DNA of 64,000 nt from Cyclaneusma minus. Lineage: Eukaryota; Ascomycota; Leotiomycetes; Marthamycetales; Marthamycetaceae. Each line of letters begins with the position of its first letter. Positions within the stretch are counted from its first letter, which is position 1. The stretch covers positions 310,001 to 374,000 of the forward strand of contig JAKZHN010000007.1 of the NCBI GenBank assembly GCA_037179335.1, written 5' to 3'. The notes below the pieces were generated by a model, which saw only the letters and a program-made list of their open reading frames with translations, did no database searches and was not told the origin of the DNA. A program made the position numbers and the translations under genes. This document shows, piece after piece, positions 36,116 to 47,660 of this stretch.

Positions 36116-36360
36116 TTCATGGACCCAATACATGTACTTAAGGACATAACCCGACGAATTGACGTCTTCTGGATAGACTCCCTCCCGGGTATCCGGCATG
36201 ACTCGTTCCAAAGTATGATATACTTTTTTCATGGACCCAATACATGTACTTAAGGACATAACCCGACGAATTGACGTCTTCTGGATAGACTCCCTCCCGG
36301 GTATCCGGCATGACTCGTTCCGAAGTATGATATACTTTTTTCATGGCCCCACTTATACTT
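36076..36360. repeat. Tandem repeat, 108-113-bp unit, about 2.6 copies
   Basis: TATCCGGCATG recurs at 36081, 36189 and 36302. Each unit continues with CTCGTTCC-AAGTAT, TATACTTTTTTCATGG and, in the full copies, CCAATACATGTACTTAAGG and GACGTCTTCTGGATAGACTC. Copies are nearly identical, so the expansion is recent. It lies between a broken gene and a small secreted peptide gene. Confidence 0.9.
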
Positions 36361-36448
36361 AAGGCACCCGACCCGCATTTCAGATTTCAGAGAATCACCA
36401 TCAATCACATCCAGCTCATCCACCTTAATTCAAACCACCAGACTCGCC

Positions 36449-36730
36449 ATGAAGCTCCCTTTCGCAATCAGTTTCTTCACACTCATCACCTTCGCAGTCG
36501 CCGGCCTAGCCCCCCCTACATTCCCACGCGACGACATTCCCATCGTCGATTGCACCGGCTGCCGTTGTCCTGTATGTTATTCTGTCCCATTATCACATAT
36601 CACAAATTACTGCAAATGCTAATTAATACGATTTAGGCAGCTGTAAGTTTATTTCTAATATGGCGGCGAAGGTGTGTGATGAGTTGGGGCTAATAATATG
36701 AGGGTACAGTGCTGTAACGCGATTCCGTAA
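36449..36730 (+). CDS. Small secreted cysteine-rich peptide (49 residues), with a 6-nt microexon
   Basis: Exons 36449-36571, 36637-36642 and 36710-36730. The signal peptide is MKLPFAISFFTLITFAVAGL. The mature peptide is under 30 residues, with five cysteines at 35, 38, 40, 44 and 45 (DCTGCRCPAACCNAIP). Intron 1 (GTATGT, branch GCTAAT, TTTAG) and intron 2 (GTAAGT, branch GCTAAT, ACAG) are both near-ideal for fungi, so the GCAGCT microexon is supported by splice signals rather than by length. If intron 1 were retained, the frame would end after 57 residues and still be cysteine-rich (ending HITNYCKC). It resembles candidate effectors or antimicrobial peptides in layout only. The promoter holds the end of the tandem repeat. 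Confidence 0.65.
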
Positions 36731-37195
36731 AGGCGAAGAATCCTGGTTATAGTGTCTGGAGGAGAGGAATGGGAGAGAATGGGAGGACTGAGGAGAGAAG
36801 AGCTGAGGCTCCTAATGGCTGCCCGGTAGCTCACTGTTCCGCTTAACACATAGGCTGAATACGATGAAAAAAACTTCATTCCATTCCAGCACTTCATCGC
36901 ACGTCTGTCTATGTACGCTCTAACGTCACGAAAAAATGATTCTCTCTCTCTCTCTCTCAAAAAAAAAAAGAGTAATTCTTTATCCTTCATCCATTCCATC
37001 CTCCTCGCTTTTCAAAAAAACAAATCTGGATGAGCTGCTGGAAAGCGCGGTTGATGGGCGAGCGTTGGTCGAACAGCCGGTCACTTTCGAGTCCCTGAAG
37101 TCCATCATAAATCTGCACTAATCATACTTCAAAGAGCTACCTGCGCCTAGTTTTCAATTTCCATCCTATATCCCAGCTTGTACTGACCCAGATAA
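36731..37195. other. Intergenic with a CT microsatellite
   Basis: Convergent gap. A (CT)n run followed by poly-A lies at about 36941-36970. No gene recognised. Confidence 0.6.
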
Positions 37196-39292
37196 CTAGT
37201 TCGACATATCAATCTCCACAATCGGCCCTGTGTACGTCTTCCTCCCCCTAAACGCATAATACAACCCACTAACAATAGCCACAAAGCCCGTCACCAACAC
37301 ACTGTAATTCATATTTTCCGCCGTGACCGGCGTCTCGCTAGGCCAGAAACTCCAAAATAAAATCAGGCACATGAACGCCACGGCAACAATATTGTTGATG
37401 ATACCGACAATGGGGGGTAATCGCCAAGGACCCCAATGAAGCTTGTGTTCTAGATTCGTGACATCGGTAGCGCCGATGACGAGAGCGGAGGGAGTGACGC
37501 CGGGGGTTGCTTCGCTGGGTTCGGAGATTGTGCCGCGGAGGCGGTGCCACAGGAGGAGGGCGGAGGGGATTAGGTAGGAGAAGTACCAGGCGTTGATGGA
37601 GAGGGAGATTAGGTCGTTGAGGGCGGTGTCGGATCCGCAGGCTATGAGGGCGAGGAGGGCGGCGATGCTGGTGGTTAGGAGGACGGCGACGAGGGGGATA
37701 GAGCTGCCAGGATGGACCTTGGGAGAGTCAGTGACGGGATCGATGAAGAGTGATAAGAAGTTTTGACGTGCGCACCTTGCTGATGGTCTCCCATGCAGGC
37801 AGACCGTGGTCTCTAGCAAAAGCCCACGTCATTCTTGACGATGAAGCCAAGCTGGCCAGACAAGCGCAGAAGGCTAGGGTGACAAGGATACATGACATTC
37901 CCGTACTCCCTCCGACCGAGGTTGTTGCGTTTAGAAAGATCTCGACGAAAGGGTACAGGTATGGCGCATCAAGGATCTTGTTGATATCGCCCAGACAGAA
38001 AAGCACTGCCATCAGCATGCCAAAACCCAGAACTCCGTTCAAGAGGATGCAACCAATCATAGCTCTGGGAACCACGACAGCAGCGTTCTTGATCTCCTCA
38101 GACATGTGAATAACACCGTCGGCGCCGAGGAACGAAAATGCCGTACCACTGAGACCAACAAAGAAAGAGAGCCCCTGGGTGCTCCATCCCCCTTCGTTGA
38201 GGAAGGTCGCAAAGACATCTTTTGGTGTGCCGTGGGGTGCCATGTAGACCAGGGGTATCAAGATAGCGAAGAATCCGACGACGTGGAGAATCAAAATGGC
38301 GCCTTCGATCGTGGGTAGTGCTCGTACGACAATTGTATTGAAAAATACTGCGATGGCAAGTACGGCCCAGGCGAGAAGAGCACCGTGCCATAGTTCGGGA
38401 GAGTAACTTGGGGAGTTGAGGATTACGAGTCCTTGGATCATTGTTCCGGCGAGATAGGCGGATGAGACGACACCGGCTTGCCATCCGCAGACACTCAACC
38501 ATCCTGAGAGGTATTAGCCGCATGTTCTTTCCCTCGATCTAGATCCGCCTTGGAATATGGAAAGGAGACCGGAGAGCCAAAAAGCTTTGGAATTATGAGT
38601 ACGGACCGGTTATGTAGCTCAAAACCTTTTTATATGACGGAGGGGCGAGCATTGCACACCAGTGGTATTGACCACCTCTGCAAAAAAGATGTGAGAATAC
38701 GGTCTTCTAGATACTATCGCGGAGGTTGCTTACGATGTAGGAGCTCTGCAGATGTTGAATTAGCTCAAGAAACTTGGCAGATCATCAGGACCTTCGACTT
38801 ACATTGAAGATAGTTCTGCGAGAGTAGTAAAGATAGATAGTGTTCCAAGCCATACAAGAAGGTAACCATAGACCAAGCCACCAGGGCCGCCACTGAAAAT
38901 AATGTTATTTGATGTTTGAATAGATCTCGGATGAGGAGTTGCTCACTTCAGGAAGCCGATTTCGAACGTGCTAGACGACAATGCGATGAGTTCATGATCC
39001 CAGACCGAGAAGGAGTCGCCAGTGCTCACATCAGTTGACCTTCCCATGTTGCCAATAGAGTACAGCTGAAGCCCAACATAGACATCAAGCCAAATTTACG
39101 CTGTATTCGACCGATCAGCCCAGTTTCAATTTGACAACTTGAAATCTTCGAAACACATACCTTCAGCACCTGCTTCTTCCCAACTCTGGCCAAATCCTCA
39201 CGATCGGCATCCCAAGAGCCTTGAACCTCGACGAGGCCATTGTCCGGCGGCGACCAGCCCCTGCCCGTAGACTTGAGATTGTAGGCTTCCAT
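37196..39292 (-). CDS. Amino-acid/choline (GABA-type) permease, APC superfamily
   Basis: Eight exons encode 549 residues: 39292-39161, 39100-39030, 38970-38947, 38892-38803, 38745-38734, 38677-38607, 38503-37776, 37717-37196. Exon 5 is 12 nt and exon 3 is 24 nt; both are needed to keep the family sequence in frame. Diagnostic pieces are KRKFGLMSMLGFSCTLLATW near the first helix, FLNGGPGGLVYGYLLVWLG, and IAPTSGGQYHWCAMLAPP across exons 5 and 6. Later come FSFLGADGVIHMSEEIKNAA and SSRMTWAFARDHGLPAW. This is the fungal ACT group (Uga4/Hnm1-like) that imports GABA, choline or other nitrogen compounds across the plasma membrane. The intron after exon 6 has an unusual GTCCGT donor. The exact substrate is unknown. 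Confidence 0.92.
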
Positions 39293-40304
39293 GCTGTTGT
39301 CGACACTGCAGACCTTTCGCCGCAGTCATGGAAGGAAATAAAAATAAAAAGCAAGCAAGCAAGCAAGCAAGCAAGCGATGAAGAACCAAGATGCCAGAAA
39401 TCTGCGAGGGACCATGGAGAAGATAACTGATCATCTGTCAAGCAGCCGAGCAGACGTTCGACATGTCAGACAATTCGTGGACTTTGCGAAGCACATGCAC
39501 CCAGGGAATCGGATTTCATACCACGTTTTCTTGCGCCACAATATGCAAGTGTTAATTGAAAAGGCATTAAGCAAAGCCCTGATATTGGGCGCTCTTTCCG
39601 CTGCAGCTTCTGCTACAGTACGAGTGACAAGTCGACCATGGTTGACTTAGACATGTAGCCGTTATTGAGCGGGAATGGGTGTCGGCTCCTCATGTATGTA
39701 GCGGGTGTGGCACCGCAATAGTCGGTGCTTGCGTCTTTCTCGGTTCGTGGCGACATGGCAATTGGCTGGCTGTCATTTTGCTTGCAGGGCAGGCTGGGCA
39801 GCAGCGCGGATGCTCCCCCCACCCCGGCTCGGAGATGGAGATGGGTGGAGGTTAGAGTGATGCACTAGTGTAACTCATTTAGCGGGGTGACATTCTATGG
39901 GATGAGGTCTCATGGATTCCGGATGGGGATGAAAAGCCGGTTGATCAGCCTCAATCCTTTATGGGTCTGTTCTTGGCAATTTGAGACCCTGGTATCCACT
40001 AAATAGCGACCAGGAAATTTTGATACCGGGATCGGCTTTTCTCTGCCGCAAGATATGAAGCAAATATGATTCTCGCAAAGCAGGATCATGAGCATATGCT
40101 GTGTTTGTAGCTTCGCCCAGGTATCATTTGTCCTAGAACCCAGGTAGAGAAAAGTCTAGAGACGCTCGCGGAGAGCATGTCATGGATTCAGCGGATCGAC
40201 AGACGTTCAAGTGACAAGTTTTGTGGCTTTGTCTCGGTCTAGCTAAGGTATTATGAACACCGAGAGTGTGTAGTACAAATAAATCAGTCCATTGCTATCA
40301 TCGA
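39293..40304. other. Intergenic with a GCAA microsatellite
   Basis: A (GCAA)6.5 run sits at 39351-39376, about 60 bp upstream of the permease start, so it may lie in its 5' leader. The rest shows no gene. Confidence 0.6.
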
Positions 40305-41657
40305 TCAGCTAAACGTCGACTGTGACTCCATCTGTACTTCAGAGTCACTGCTGACATGTCCGTTTGCTGCCTCTGTATCCACCGCCCATGTAGTAGTCTG
40401 CTTGATAATCCTCGTCTGACTGGTGAAGCTCTCGGCGTCCATCTCTTTGATCCCTGCCATCTTGGCTTCAATCTTGGTTGTGTGCTTCTCTCGACCGCCA
40501 GACCGCAGGTAATCCAGTTCCTCAGATGATATAAATGCAGCCCTGCGAGCGGTGTGCTTGCGCGATCCCACCGATCCTGCTCTCGATCGTTTAGTTCCAT
40601 AGGCATACGTCGCGCCCTGGAGGTCCACATCGTCGCTTCTGATCATTCCCGTCTCCATTCCGAGATAGAGCGGCTTCAGCAATACGACAGAGGCTGTGAT
40701 GATACTCAGATGAAGTGCAAACTCCATGCAGAGCGTTGGTTCGTAGTTGATCGTTGGATCGGGTGAGTACTTGTATTTTTCCGTGTAAAACAGCTGTAAG
40801 GCGCAGGCTGGAATGACACTGAGGAGATGTCAGTATTGAACTTGAGCCGCGGTCTCTGGTATTTGACTCACACTATCCTAGACGCAAAACAGCCCCATAT
40901 TGCCAGCTTTTTCTGTAAAGACGATTGAAGCTTCCATAACATGATGAATGGGAATACTATCAATGCGACTTGGATGATAATGTTGGTGGCAGCGATGTAG
41001 TGCCAGAATGCAAGCTTTCCCTCACCATTAGCTTCAGGACCCCCAGCGAAACACGATCGAACTTACGCGATTGATACACGAATTGCCCACAAACTGCCAT
41101 GGAGTCGGTAGCTTGCATTGGAACGCGATGATGAAAATTGCAGAGAGCATCCACACTGAAATCAATGCCCCAAAACCCAATGTCGCATTCCTGAACTGAT
41201 CGGAAGGAGTCAAATTGTATAGCAGTGTTAACACTGAGATTGCAGAGAGAACCATCGTCAGGATAAATAGCATTTCTGCAGCATATAGTGCCTGGCAATA
41301 TCAGTCCCATGGTGCCAGAGAAATGATATGCTCATAAACCCACCTGTTGTAATACGACTATGTCCTCTGCATTCAACGTGTCGAAACGTCTCCCGAGGCC
41401 ATGAGATGCTGCTGTCGAAAGTGCAGCGACATTCCCGCTGGCGCAGAGCTTCCGTATTTTAGCAGCTGATTCAATGTTGGGGGCGCTGAGTTTCTTACCA
41501 GAGCTATGAAAATTGTATAATCATCCCACGCAAGCTTATTCACAGTCCACTTAGTCGCCAGGCGCGCAAACACGGAGAGCGCTGTGACGGAGAGCAAGAA
41601 CCAAGTTACGATGTTCAGGAGAGGACTGTAGTCATCGGGCGTGATCGGGTTCGGCAT
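40305..41657 (-). CDS. Fungal rhodopsin-like 7-TM integral membrane protein
   Basis: Five exons encode 381 residues: 41657-41499, 41448-41344, 41291-41067, 41014-40872, 40818-40305. The order is typical of the large Pezizomycotina family with a rhodopsin-like domain (PF20684). The first helix (LLNIVTWFLLSVTALSVFAR) is followed by TVNKLAWDDYTIFIAL, whose WDD is the family hallmark. HGLGRRFDTLNAEDIVVLQQ comes next, and further helices follow. The tail of about 140 residues is hydrophilic and basic (GTKRSRAGSVGSRKHTARRA). Members include CFEM-linked and Pth11-type receptors, but no CFEM domain is present here. The ligand and role are unknown. Confidence 0.88.
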
Positions 41658-43508
41658 CGTGACTTTCGTGGACGACCTCTAGCGACGAGAAGCTCCAACG
41701 TCAGAAATTTTGGAGGCCCAGACGAGATGAAAATAGAAGGTGGTTCCTGAACTCTTTAGCTACTCGATGCACTCACCAGGGGGTGATGAGACGCACTGCT
41801 TGTTCATTCCATGCGAGGCACTGGTGATCATTTTCCTATGACTTGTTTTGAGTAGAGAACCCTGTGATACTGTGATGAGAGAGTCACATCGTCAGGCCGC
41901 CACAGGAGAACTTGCCAGTCAGAATTCCAGATTCCGGTTTTGGCCATCACAAATGTTGGGGGACGGGAGCCGAGACAGGTTTCTTTGCAAGTGCCGGTGC
42001 AGGGGCTGGTTGTGAATTTATGATGGTCATACAGGGCGAGGTTAATGACTGGTTGTGGTGTTCTCCGGGATCGAATGGCCCTCCTGCATGTGGAGTCGCA
42101 GGAGGGGGGGGGGGGGGGGGTGATCGACAGAAAATCCATCGTTTGCACAGATCGTGGGCCATCATGATTCAGGGATACTCCACCCAGAATGATGAAATTG
42201 ATGGTTCCTTCGACAGAGAGCGCAACGCTAAAGTGTTTTTCTTCAGCGAGACCGGAAGCTTGGATCTGTCTCTCAGCGAATTGCGATTTGCATACGAACG
42301 ACAGCAGACACGCGAGACGCCCGTCGAGAAAGTCGAGACATGGGGGATGGTTGAGCCTCCAGTTCGTCTCGCATGAGTACAGTAGTCTCGGAAATTCAGC
42401 ACTTCTTTTGCTGAGGTCGACCGGTCCTTCTTGCTTTTTATTCGGATGAATAATTGCGCCAGTGCACACTTGGACAGGGGTCAAGTTTGACAACGGTCAC
42501 AACGCTCGCCCTGGGGATCGCGGGATGTGCAGGGCGCACATGAAGGACCCGGCTGGTTTTGAATCCGGTTGGCTGGCCTGAGATGGGTTTTCGCCGTCCA
42601 AATGAGAAACGTCAAACGAATTTGGGTGTCAACGAATTTGTAGCCCGTGTTGATTTCAGAGGGGAGGTTGGTGGGTGGGGCGGGGCTGGGCGTGGGCTTA
42701 TCCCCGCTAAGGCTCGGGCCGTCTGCCTGTGTCACGTCAACCTATCCCAGATCGGGTAAGGACTGAAGGTCTGCGGCCAATGATCATCTACCGCTACAAA
42801 GGAGCGGTGTGTGCCCAACAGGCCATATTTCAACCCCAGTAATAAACCGAGTTACATAAGCTATTAAACCAATCAAATTACTCAATAAGCGCACCAGCGC
42901 CTTTTCTTGTTGCACGGAATTGGATGCTGCTGATACTGATAACACCTGATAACACACACAATTCCATGCATAGCATAGAAACGCAGGGGACATAGCATTA
43001 ACGCTTGATTTCCTCGCGGAAGTTGTGAATGTGTTATTAGCGTTATGACTGGGGCAGCTGAACAGCTGCGCAGCTCTTTTCTTCATTCTTTGGGCCTCGA
43101 ATTTCGTCTCTTGAGTCTAGAGGCACCAAGAACATTGAAGGATACCCAGTTCCACAATTTGTCAGCTACGAACTGGCTGCTGATGATCCGATCGGCGGCT
43201 ACCCGCTGTCAACAAATCTCCATTCCCCGCACGTTGGTAGCTGCGCCCTGCGGCTATCAACATGACTCCAGTCCTGAACGATCCTCTGCCGAGGTCCGTG
43301 AGCCACGACCTCAACGTCCAGCGGTACGTGCTCGCATATTGACCGAGCGCTCCGCGGTTAGAGAATCTAAGAATACATACTCGAAAACCTCAGTCTCCTT
43401 GATTCGTACCTCATCACCGGTTGAATACGTGGTATCGTCTGTGCCTCGCACAATCTCCTACAAGTTTCGCGGTCCTGCTTTCCCAACACATCGACGTTTG
43501 CATTTACG
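41658..43508. other. 1.85-kb intergenic region with a 17-nt G run
   Basis: A homopolymer of 17 G lies at 42104-42120. The open frames that cross it read glycine runs and are not credible genes. Nothing else recognised. Confidence 0.6.
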
Positions 43509-44353
43509 ATGGCCGGCAAGCTCGAGTTGACCGAGGTCCTTACCGACGAACAGTTCGATGGCGTGATGCAAGTTGTTTGGGATTCGTTCGAGACCCCTTT
43601 CGTACCGTTCCTCCAGGTCATATACTATAAGAGGTCCAACAGTCCCGAAGATCGAGCCGAAGCGGTCAAGGTCGCCTCGGAACGTACTCTGAAGAAGCAC
43701 AAATCGGATCCCGGAAGCCACTGGATCAAAGTGGCGGAGTCTTCATCTGGCTCTATTGGTGCTGCGGCGAATTGGTGCTTCTACAGATCGAGTCCGTTCA
43801 CAGCCCCAGAACAGCCTTTTGAGGCGCTGTGGTGGCCGGAGGGAGACGGGAGGAAGTTTGCGACGATGTATATAAAGCAGGTGATAGGTCATAAGAGGGC
43901 TTTGTTCGATAAGCCGCATGCTTGTATGTTGGAACCGATGGGAACACCGTCGGGGCTCCTACCTGAAATTTCTAGAGTATGGCTGACTGGTGGTATATTA
44001 AGATCTCAATATCATGTGCACGCTGCCGGAGGTCAGGGGTCATGGGATAGGCTATGCGATGATGGAATGGGGCCTGAAGCGAGCAGACGAGATGGGATTG
44101 GAAGCGTTCCTGGAAGCCACTGAGAAAGGCAGACCATTGTATGAGCGTTTTGGTTTCGAGGTGCTTCAACGTGTGAGCGTTGACATGACTATCGACAGTC
44201 CATCAGATGAATGGAAAGAGCTTGAGAGGAAGTTTCTGCCCTGTGTATTGTAAGTACACAAGTTCTTCTTCAACTCGACTATCGAATAAGCTAATCAGGT
44301 GCAGCTATATCATGAGAAGACCAGCTGGAGGTAAACATCAGACATTGGTTTAG
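43509..44353 (+). CDS. GNAT-family N-acetyltransferase
   Basis: Three exons (43509-43923, 44003-44249, 44305-44353) encode 236 residues. GNAT enzymes move acetyl from acetyl-CoA to an amine. Splicing joins DKPHA to YLNIMCTLPEVRGHGIG, which is the acetyl-CoA-binding motif A (R/Q-x-x-G-x-G/A, here RGHGIG) after its beta strand. EMGLEAFLEATEKGRPLYER, with FGFEVLQ, is motif B. Intron 1 has a CTGAC branch site. The last intron avoids the in-frame TAA at 44251 and gives a tail ending in PAGGKHQTLV. The substrate is unknown. It is convergent with the Kex2-repeat protein gene and might act on a small molecule or peptide there, but that is only positional. Confidence 0.88.
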
Positions 44354-44601
44354 GTATTAAGAATAGCAGAGTACAACTCGAGTCTCTCATACAAGAAGAG
44401 CCAGCTTCGGACCAAAATGACAATGCTGCCTCCCAGACCTGATCCTATCAAAAAAGTGCAGACTTGCAAGCCACCCAAGTATCCGATCCAACCCAGTCCC
44501 AAGCCTTCCAGGCCTACCGAGCGCTCGAACTCCTGAACATGTGACAACAGATCCACAAGCCTCTAGGGCTCTGAATCAACCCCCTCCTCTCCCGGTATAT
44601 G

Positions 44602-45387
44602 CTACAGCATCCGACCGGGCTCAAGGGCAACACTATCTGATGCTGGACCGCCTTCAGATGGACCGCTGCGCTCAACGGTAGCGCGCTTCAACATTGGACC
44701 GGGCTCAAGGGCAACGGCTTCGGCTTCTGATACTGGGCTGCGCTCGAGGGTAACACGTCGCAGCATGGGGCCGGGCTCGAGGGCAACACCTTGTGAGTTG
44801 GCGCCGTCTGATGGTGGGTTGCGCTCGATGAGAATATCGGACTGCGGTCCGACCGCTTTCGGTTCCGTGGGGGCAACGACAGGCTCGCTCCTGGCGACAT
44901 CGTGTGTGGCATCACCTTCCAAGGTCTCCCCTCGCTCCTCGCCCGCGTCCTCTCTGATCCGTAAAAGCTGGCTCGGCTCCTTCCCGACTCCGTCACCGTT
45001 TCCATTGCCGTTCGATGACAGATCGTCGGGCTCCTGTCCGACATTCTCGGCGCGTATGAGGACACCAGGTCCTTCAAACACACTTTCGCTGCGCTTCAAC
45101 AGAAGAGCGACCTCTCTGGAAATGTCCAGGTCCTCCGTGCGTCTCAGCATCCGACCGGCCTCTGGGGCGATCAGACCATCGACGTTATTGGATGAACTGC
45201 CGGGTTGTGATACGGGAGAAGCATCGGCCGCTGTACCATGTTAGCTTCTATCGACAGGCAACAGCGTTCCAAGACCATGAGTCTACGTACCTCTAATGCT
45301 AAGATCCCCGTTGATAGCTACCGGAGCCGAAAGACCAAAGCTCGCAAGACTCAAAAGACCACCGATGAAGAACGACTTGGCGCGCAT
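44602..45387 (-). CDS. Secreted protein with repeated EPGPML-K/R-R segments (Kex2-processed repeat candidate)
   Basis: Two exons (45387-45291, 45230-44602) encode 241 residues. Residues 1-20 (MRAKSFFIGGLLSLASFGLS) are a signal peptide. The mature part has no membrane span, is Glu/Pro/Ser-rich and carries dibasic sites at 62-63, 78-79, 190-191 and 214-215. The C-terminal third is a clear repeat: ALEPGPMLRR, ALEPGPMLKR, then a final ALEPGRML at the very end. Units are 24-28 residues and are separated by V/A-T-x-E-R-S spacers. Weaker echoes lie further upstream (PEAGRMLRR, EGPGVLIR, EPSQLLR). Repeats ending in KR or RR after a signal peptide are the plan of Kex2-processed repeat proteins, including dikaritin RiPP precursors. 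The units have no Tyr or Trp. A UstYa-like gene lies 1.3 kb away. Confidence 0.75.
44605..44790. repeat. DNA repeat encoding the EPGPML units
   Basis: GACCGGGCTCAAGGGCAAC or GGGCCGGGCTCGAGGGCAAC occurs near 44613, 44695 and 44767 (plus strand), spaced 82 and 72 bp. It encodes the last three V-A-L-E-P-G units of the secreted protein on the minus strand. Confidence 0.8.
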
Positions 45388-46722
45388 GATGATGAAAGTA
45401 TGGCAATATGGAGATAGGAGAAGTGGAAAGTCGGTGTGCGAGTAAGAATGCGGTTGTAAGTGATCGTCAAGCTCTACATGATCTGCTGCGAAGAACTCGT
45501 CACATCACCATGCTATATACTTTGCTACGAGCAGCTGGGAGTCATCATAACAGAGAAAAAAACTAAGAGACACCAGACACCCACTCGTGCGTGAGCCAGA
45601 CGCCACATGCGAAAAGAAAGGTGATCACGAATCCACAAGTGTCCTTGATACACACCAAGACATTGCACGTCAATGAGATTAAGCAGACCAAGACCAGCGG
45701 AAACTCTCGTCGAGTCAGACAATCGGAAAAGCATGTCTTGGGCATTTTTGCGACTTTCGACAGGTCGAAATTTGCAGATTGTTTATGCGATCTCGAGAGC
45801 CGTGGGAGTGGCACCGTCGAGATGTGGATACGCGGCTGGCCGGGATTTACGATCTCGGCCCACTTGGGCCCATCGCGATCGTGAAAATTACCAGGAAACG
45901 GAAAGTCGAGTGGGTTTTCCATGTCCACGATCGCAAGTCTAACCACCCAACGGTAAGTTCAGTGGGGTTTCGCAATGAAAATGCAACCACAATCCCGCCG
46001 CAGATCTTGCGGCAGAAGGTCCCACGGCTAGCGCGATGTTTCCACCAAGATCCATTGTCATGACCCATGACCCTGGTCTCTTTACTGCCACACTTTAACT
46101 TGAGAGCTGCAAAATTTTACAAGAGCAGCTTCATCCGGCTGTTTTCATCAAGAAGTCTCAAGTCTGCTCGAGTCTAGACGGCTAACCATCAGGTGCCATG
46201 CGGCTATGCGGCTATGCGGTCGGGCACGATTTCATGGTGGAGTAAGCTCATGTTCCGTATCAGGTCGTCTCACTCTTCAACTCACATCGCACATCGTGCC
46301 GCCAGATCTCCGATGCTGCATCATCGTACGCCATCTCATCTTCAAAAAACCAGACAAAAACGGTCGCGGCTGGAAAATAAGTAAGTTTCGCTGTTCTACT
46401 CACAAACCGCTAATGCTTCGAAAGCGACGCTCGTGGCCAGATGAGATGGATGGTAATCCGAGAAAGATGTGGATGGTTGACGCGAAGACTTCATGCAATC
46501 TACGTTGGGGCTTGCAAAAGCATGATGAAGGGTTTGGAGAGCTCTAGTCGGACGATCTGTGGTTGCAATGACTCCCTGGTCCCGCTTGGCAATTTCTTTT
46601 CGAGCGGCCGTTGCTCAGTTGCTATCCGCTGTGGGGTTATTGATAAGGCTACACTTTGTAGGCATTTTTCCTTGACTGCGATTCTCCATTCTCCCTGTGT
46701 TTTCCGATCCAAGTTTCTCATC
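45388..46722. promoter_or_regulatory. Divergent intergenic region between the repeat protein and the UstYa-like gene
   Basis: 1.3 kb between two divergent start codons, so both promoters should lie here. No gene or repeat is recognised. If the two genes work together, this could be a shared control region (inference). Confidence 0.45.
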
Positions 46723-47660
46723 ATGTCTGATAAGATCGAGAATTACCGTCTTTTGAGCGACGACGACGACGAGGTGCTCCATGAGCAAGACCGTTCTCGC
46801 AAGAGCGGGAAAGAGGGGCTGCTCAAAGCACTCTTCATAGCTCTGTTTTCACTTTCCGTCATTTTGAACATCGTTTTGATATGCACTCACGGCAAAGAGC
46901 CCAGTTTTCGCTCAAAATATGGTAAGTTTCTGCAATCTACAGTCAAAACTCGGAACTCGCGAAGCAGATGCTGATTCTCTACTACAGGCAATCTTGAGGA
47001 AAATGCCATCGACATCCCATGGCATGCCTCTAGCGAATACTCGAGTCAAAATGACACACTGACGGACGAAGCGTGGAAGTCAATCGAGTTTGATGATGGC
47101 ATGGTAGCACTACCGCTGGAGTTCGCAAGAGAAAAGGGCCTCCCAGAAACAGCAGCATGGCCATGGGACATGGACAAAGGAATCTATCTCCTCAACGGTT
47201 ACCACGATCTCCACTGCGCCGTACGCACCTCCAACTTCCATTCTTTCCTCACAGATGCTAACTTTCGCAGAAACGCATATACCTCTCTCTAATGCAATTC
47301 CGCGACGGTGTCCCCCAAACACTCCCCTTCACACACATCACACACTGTCTCGATTCGATCCGCCAAGACATCATATGCCGAGCCGACGACTCTCCACGAT
47401 ACGCAGTCTACAAAGGCGAAACTGGCTACAGTGGCGATGGACAGGAGCGGCAGTGTCGAGATTGGAGCAAGTTGGAGGAGTGGGCGAGGGAGAATTCGGC
47501 TTGCTATCGCTATGGGAATCCGGGAAATGACAAGATCTCGCAGTATGAGCGGTACAAGTATTGTCCTAGCGATTCTCCGTACTTGCCGAAGATTAGGAAG
47601 TTCTTTGATAAGGGGGATGATTGGCAGCCGTCGGAGATTCCTAGGGAGGAGGACTGGTAG
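46723..47660 (+). CDS. UstYa-like protein (DUF3328), single-pass membrane oxidase type
   Basis: Three exons (46723-46921, 46988-47220, 47271-47660) encode 273 residues. A short acidic N-terminus (LLSDDDDEVLHEQ) precedes one membrane helix at about 33-54 (LLKALFIALFSLSVILNIVL). The lumenal part has the two HxxHC motifs that define the family: GYHDLHC (His139-Cys143) and THITHC (His166-Cys170), with splicing joining DLHCA to KRIYLSLMQF. UstYa-type proteins modify RiPP backbones in ustiloxin, phomopsin and asperipin pathways, and also act on some non-peptide products. The cysteines of QRQCRDW, SACYRYG and YKYCPSD follow. The neighbouring secreted repeat protein makes a peptide substrate plausible, not proven. 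Confidence 0.92.

Noticed and set aside
41912..42376. 154-codon plus-strand ORF spanning the 17-nt G run
   Set aside because: It depends on the homopolymer length for its frame, has no recognisable domain, and reads a glycine run. Other frames on both strands cover it equally.
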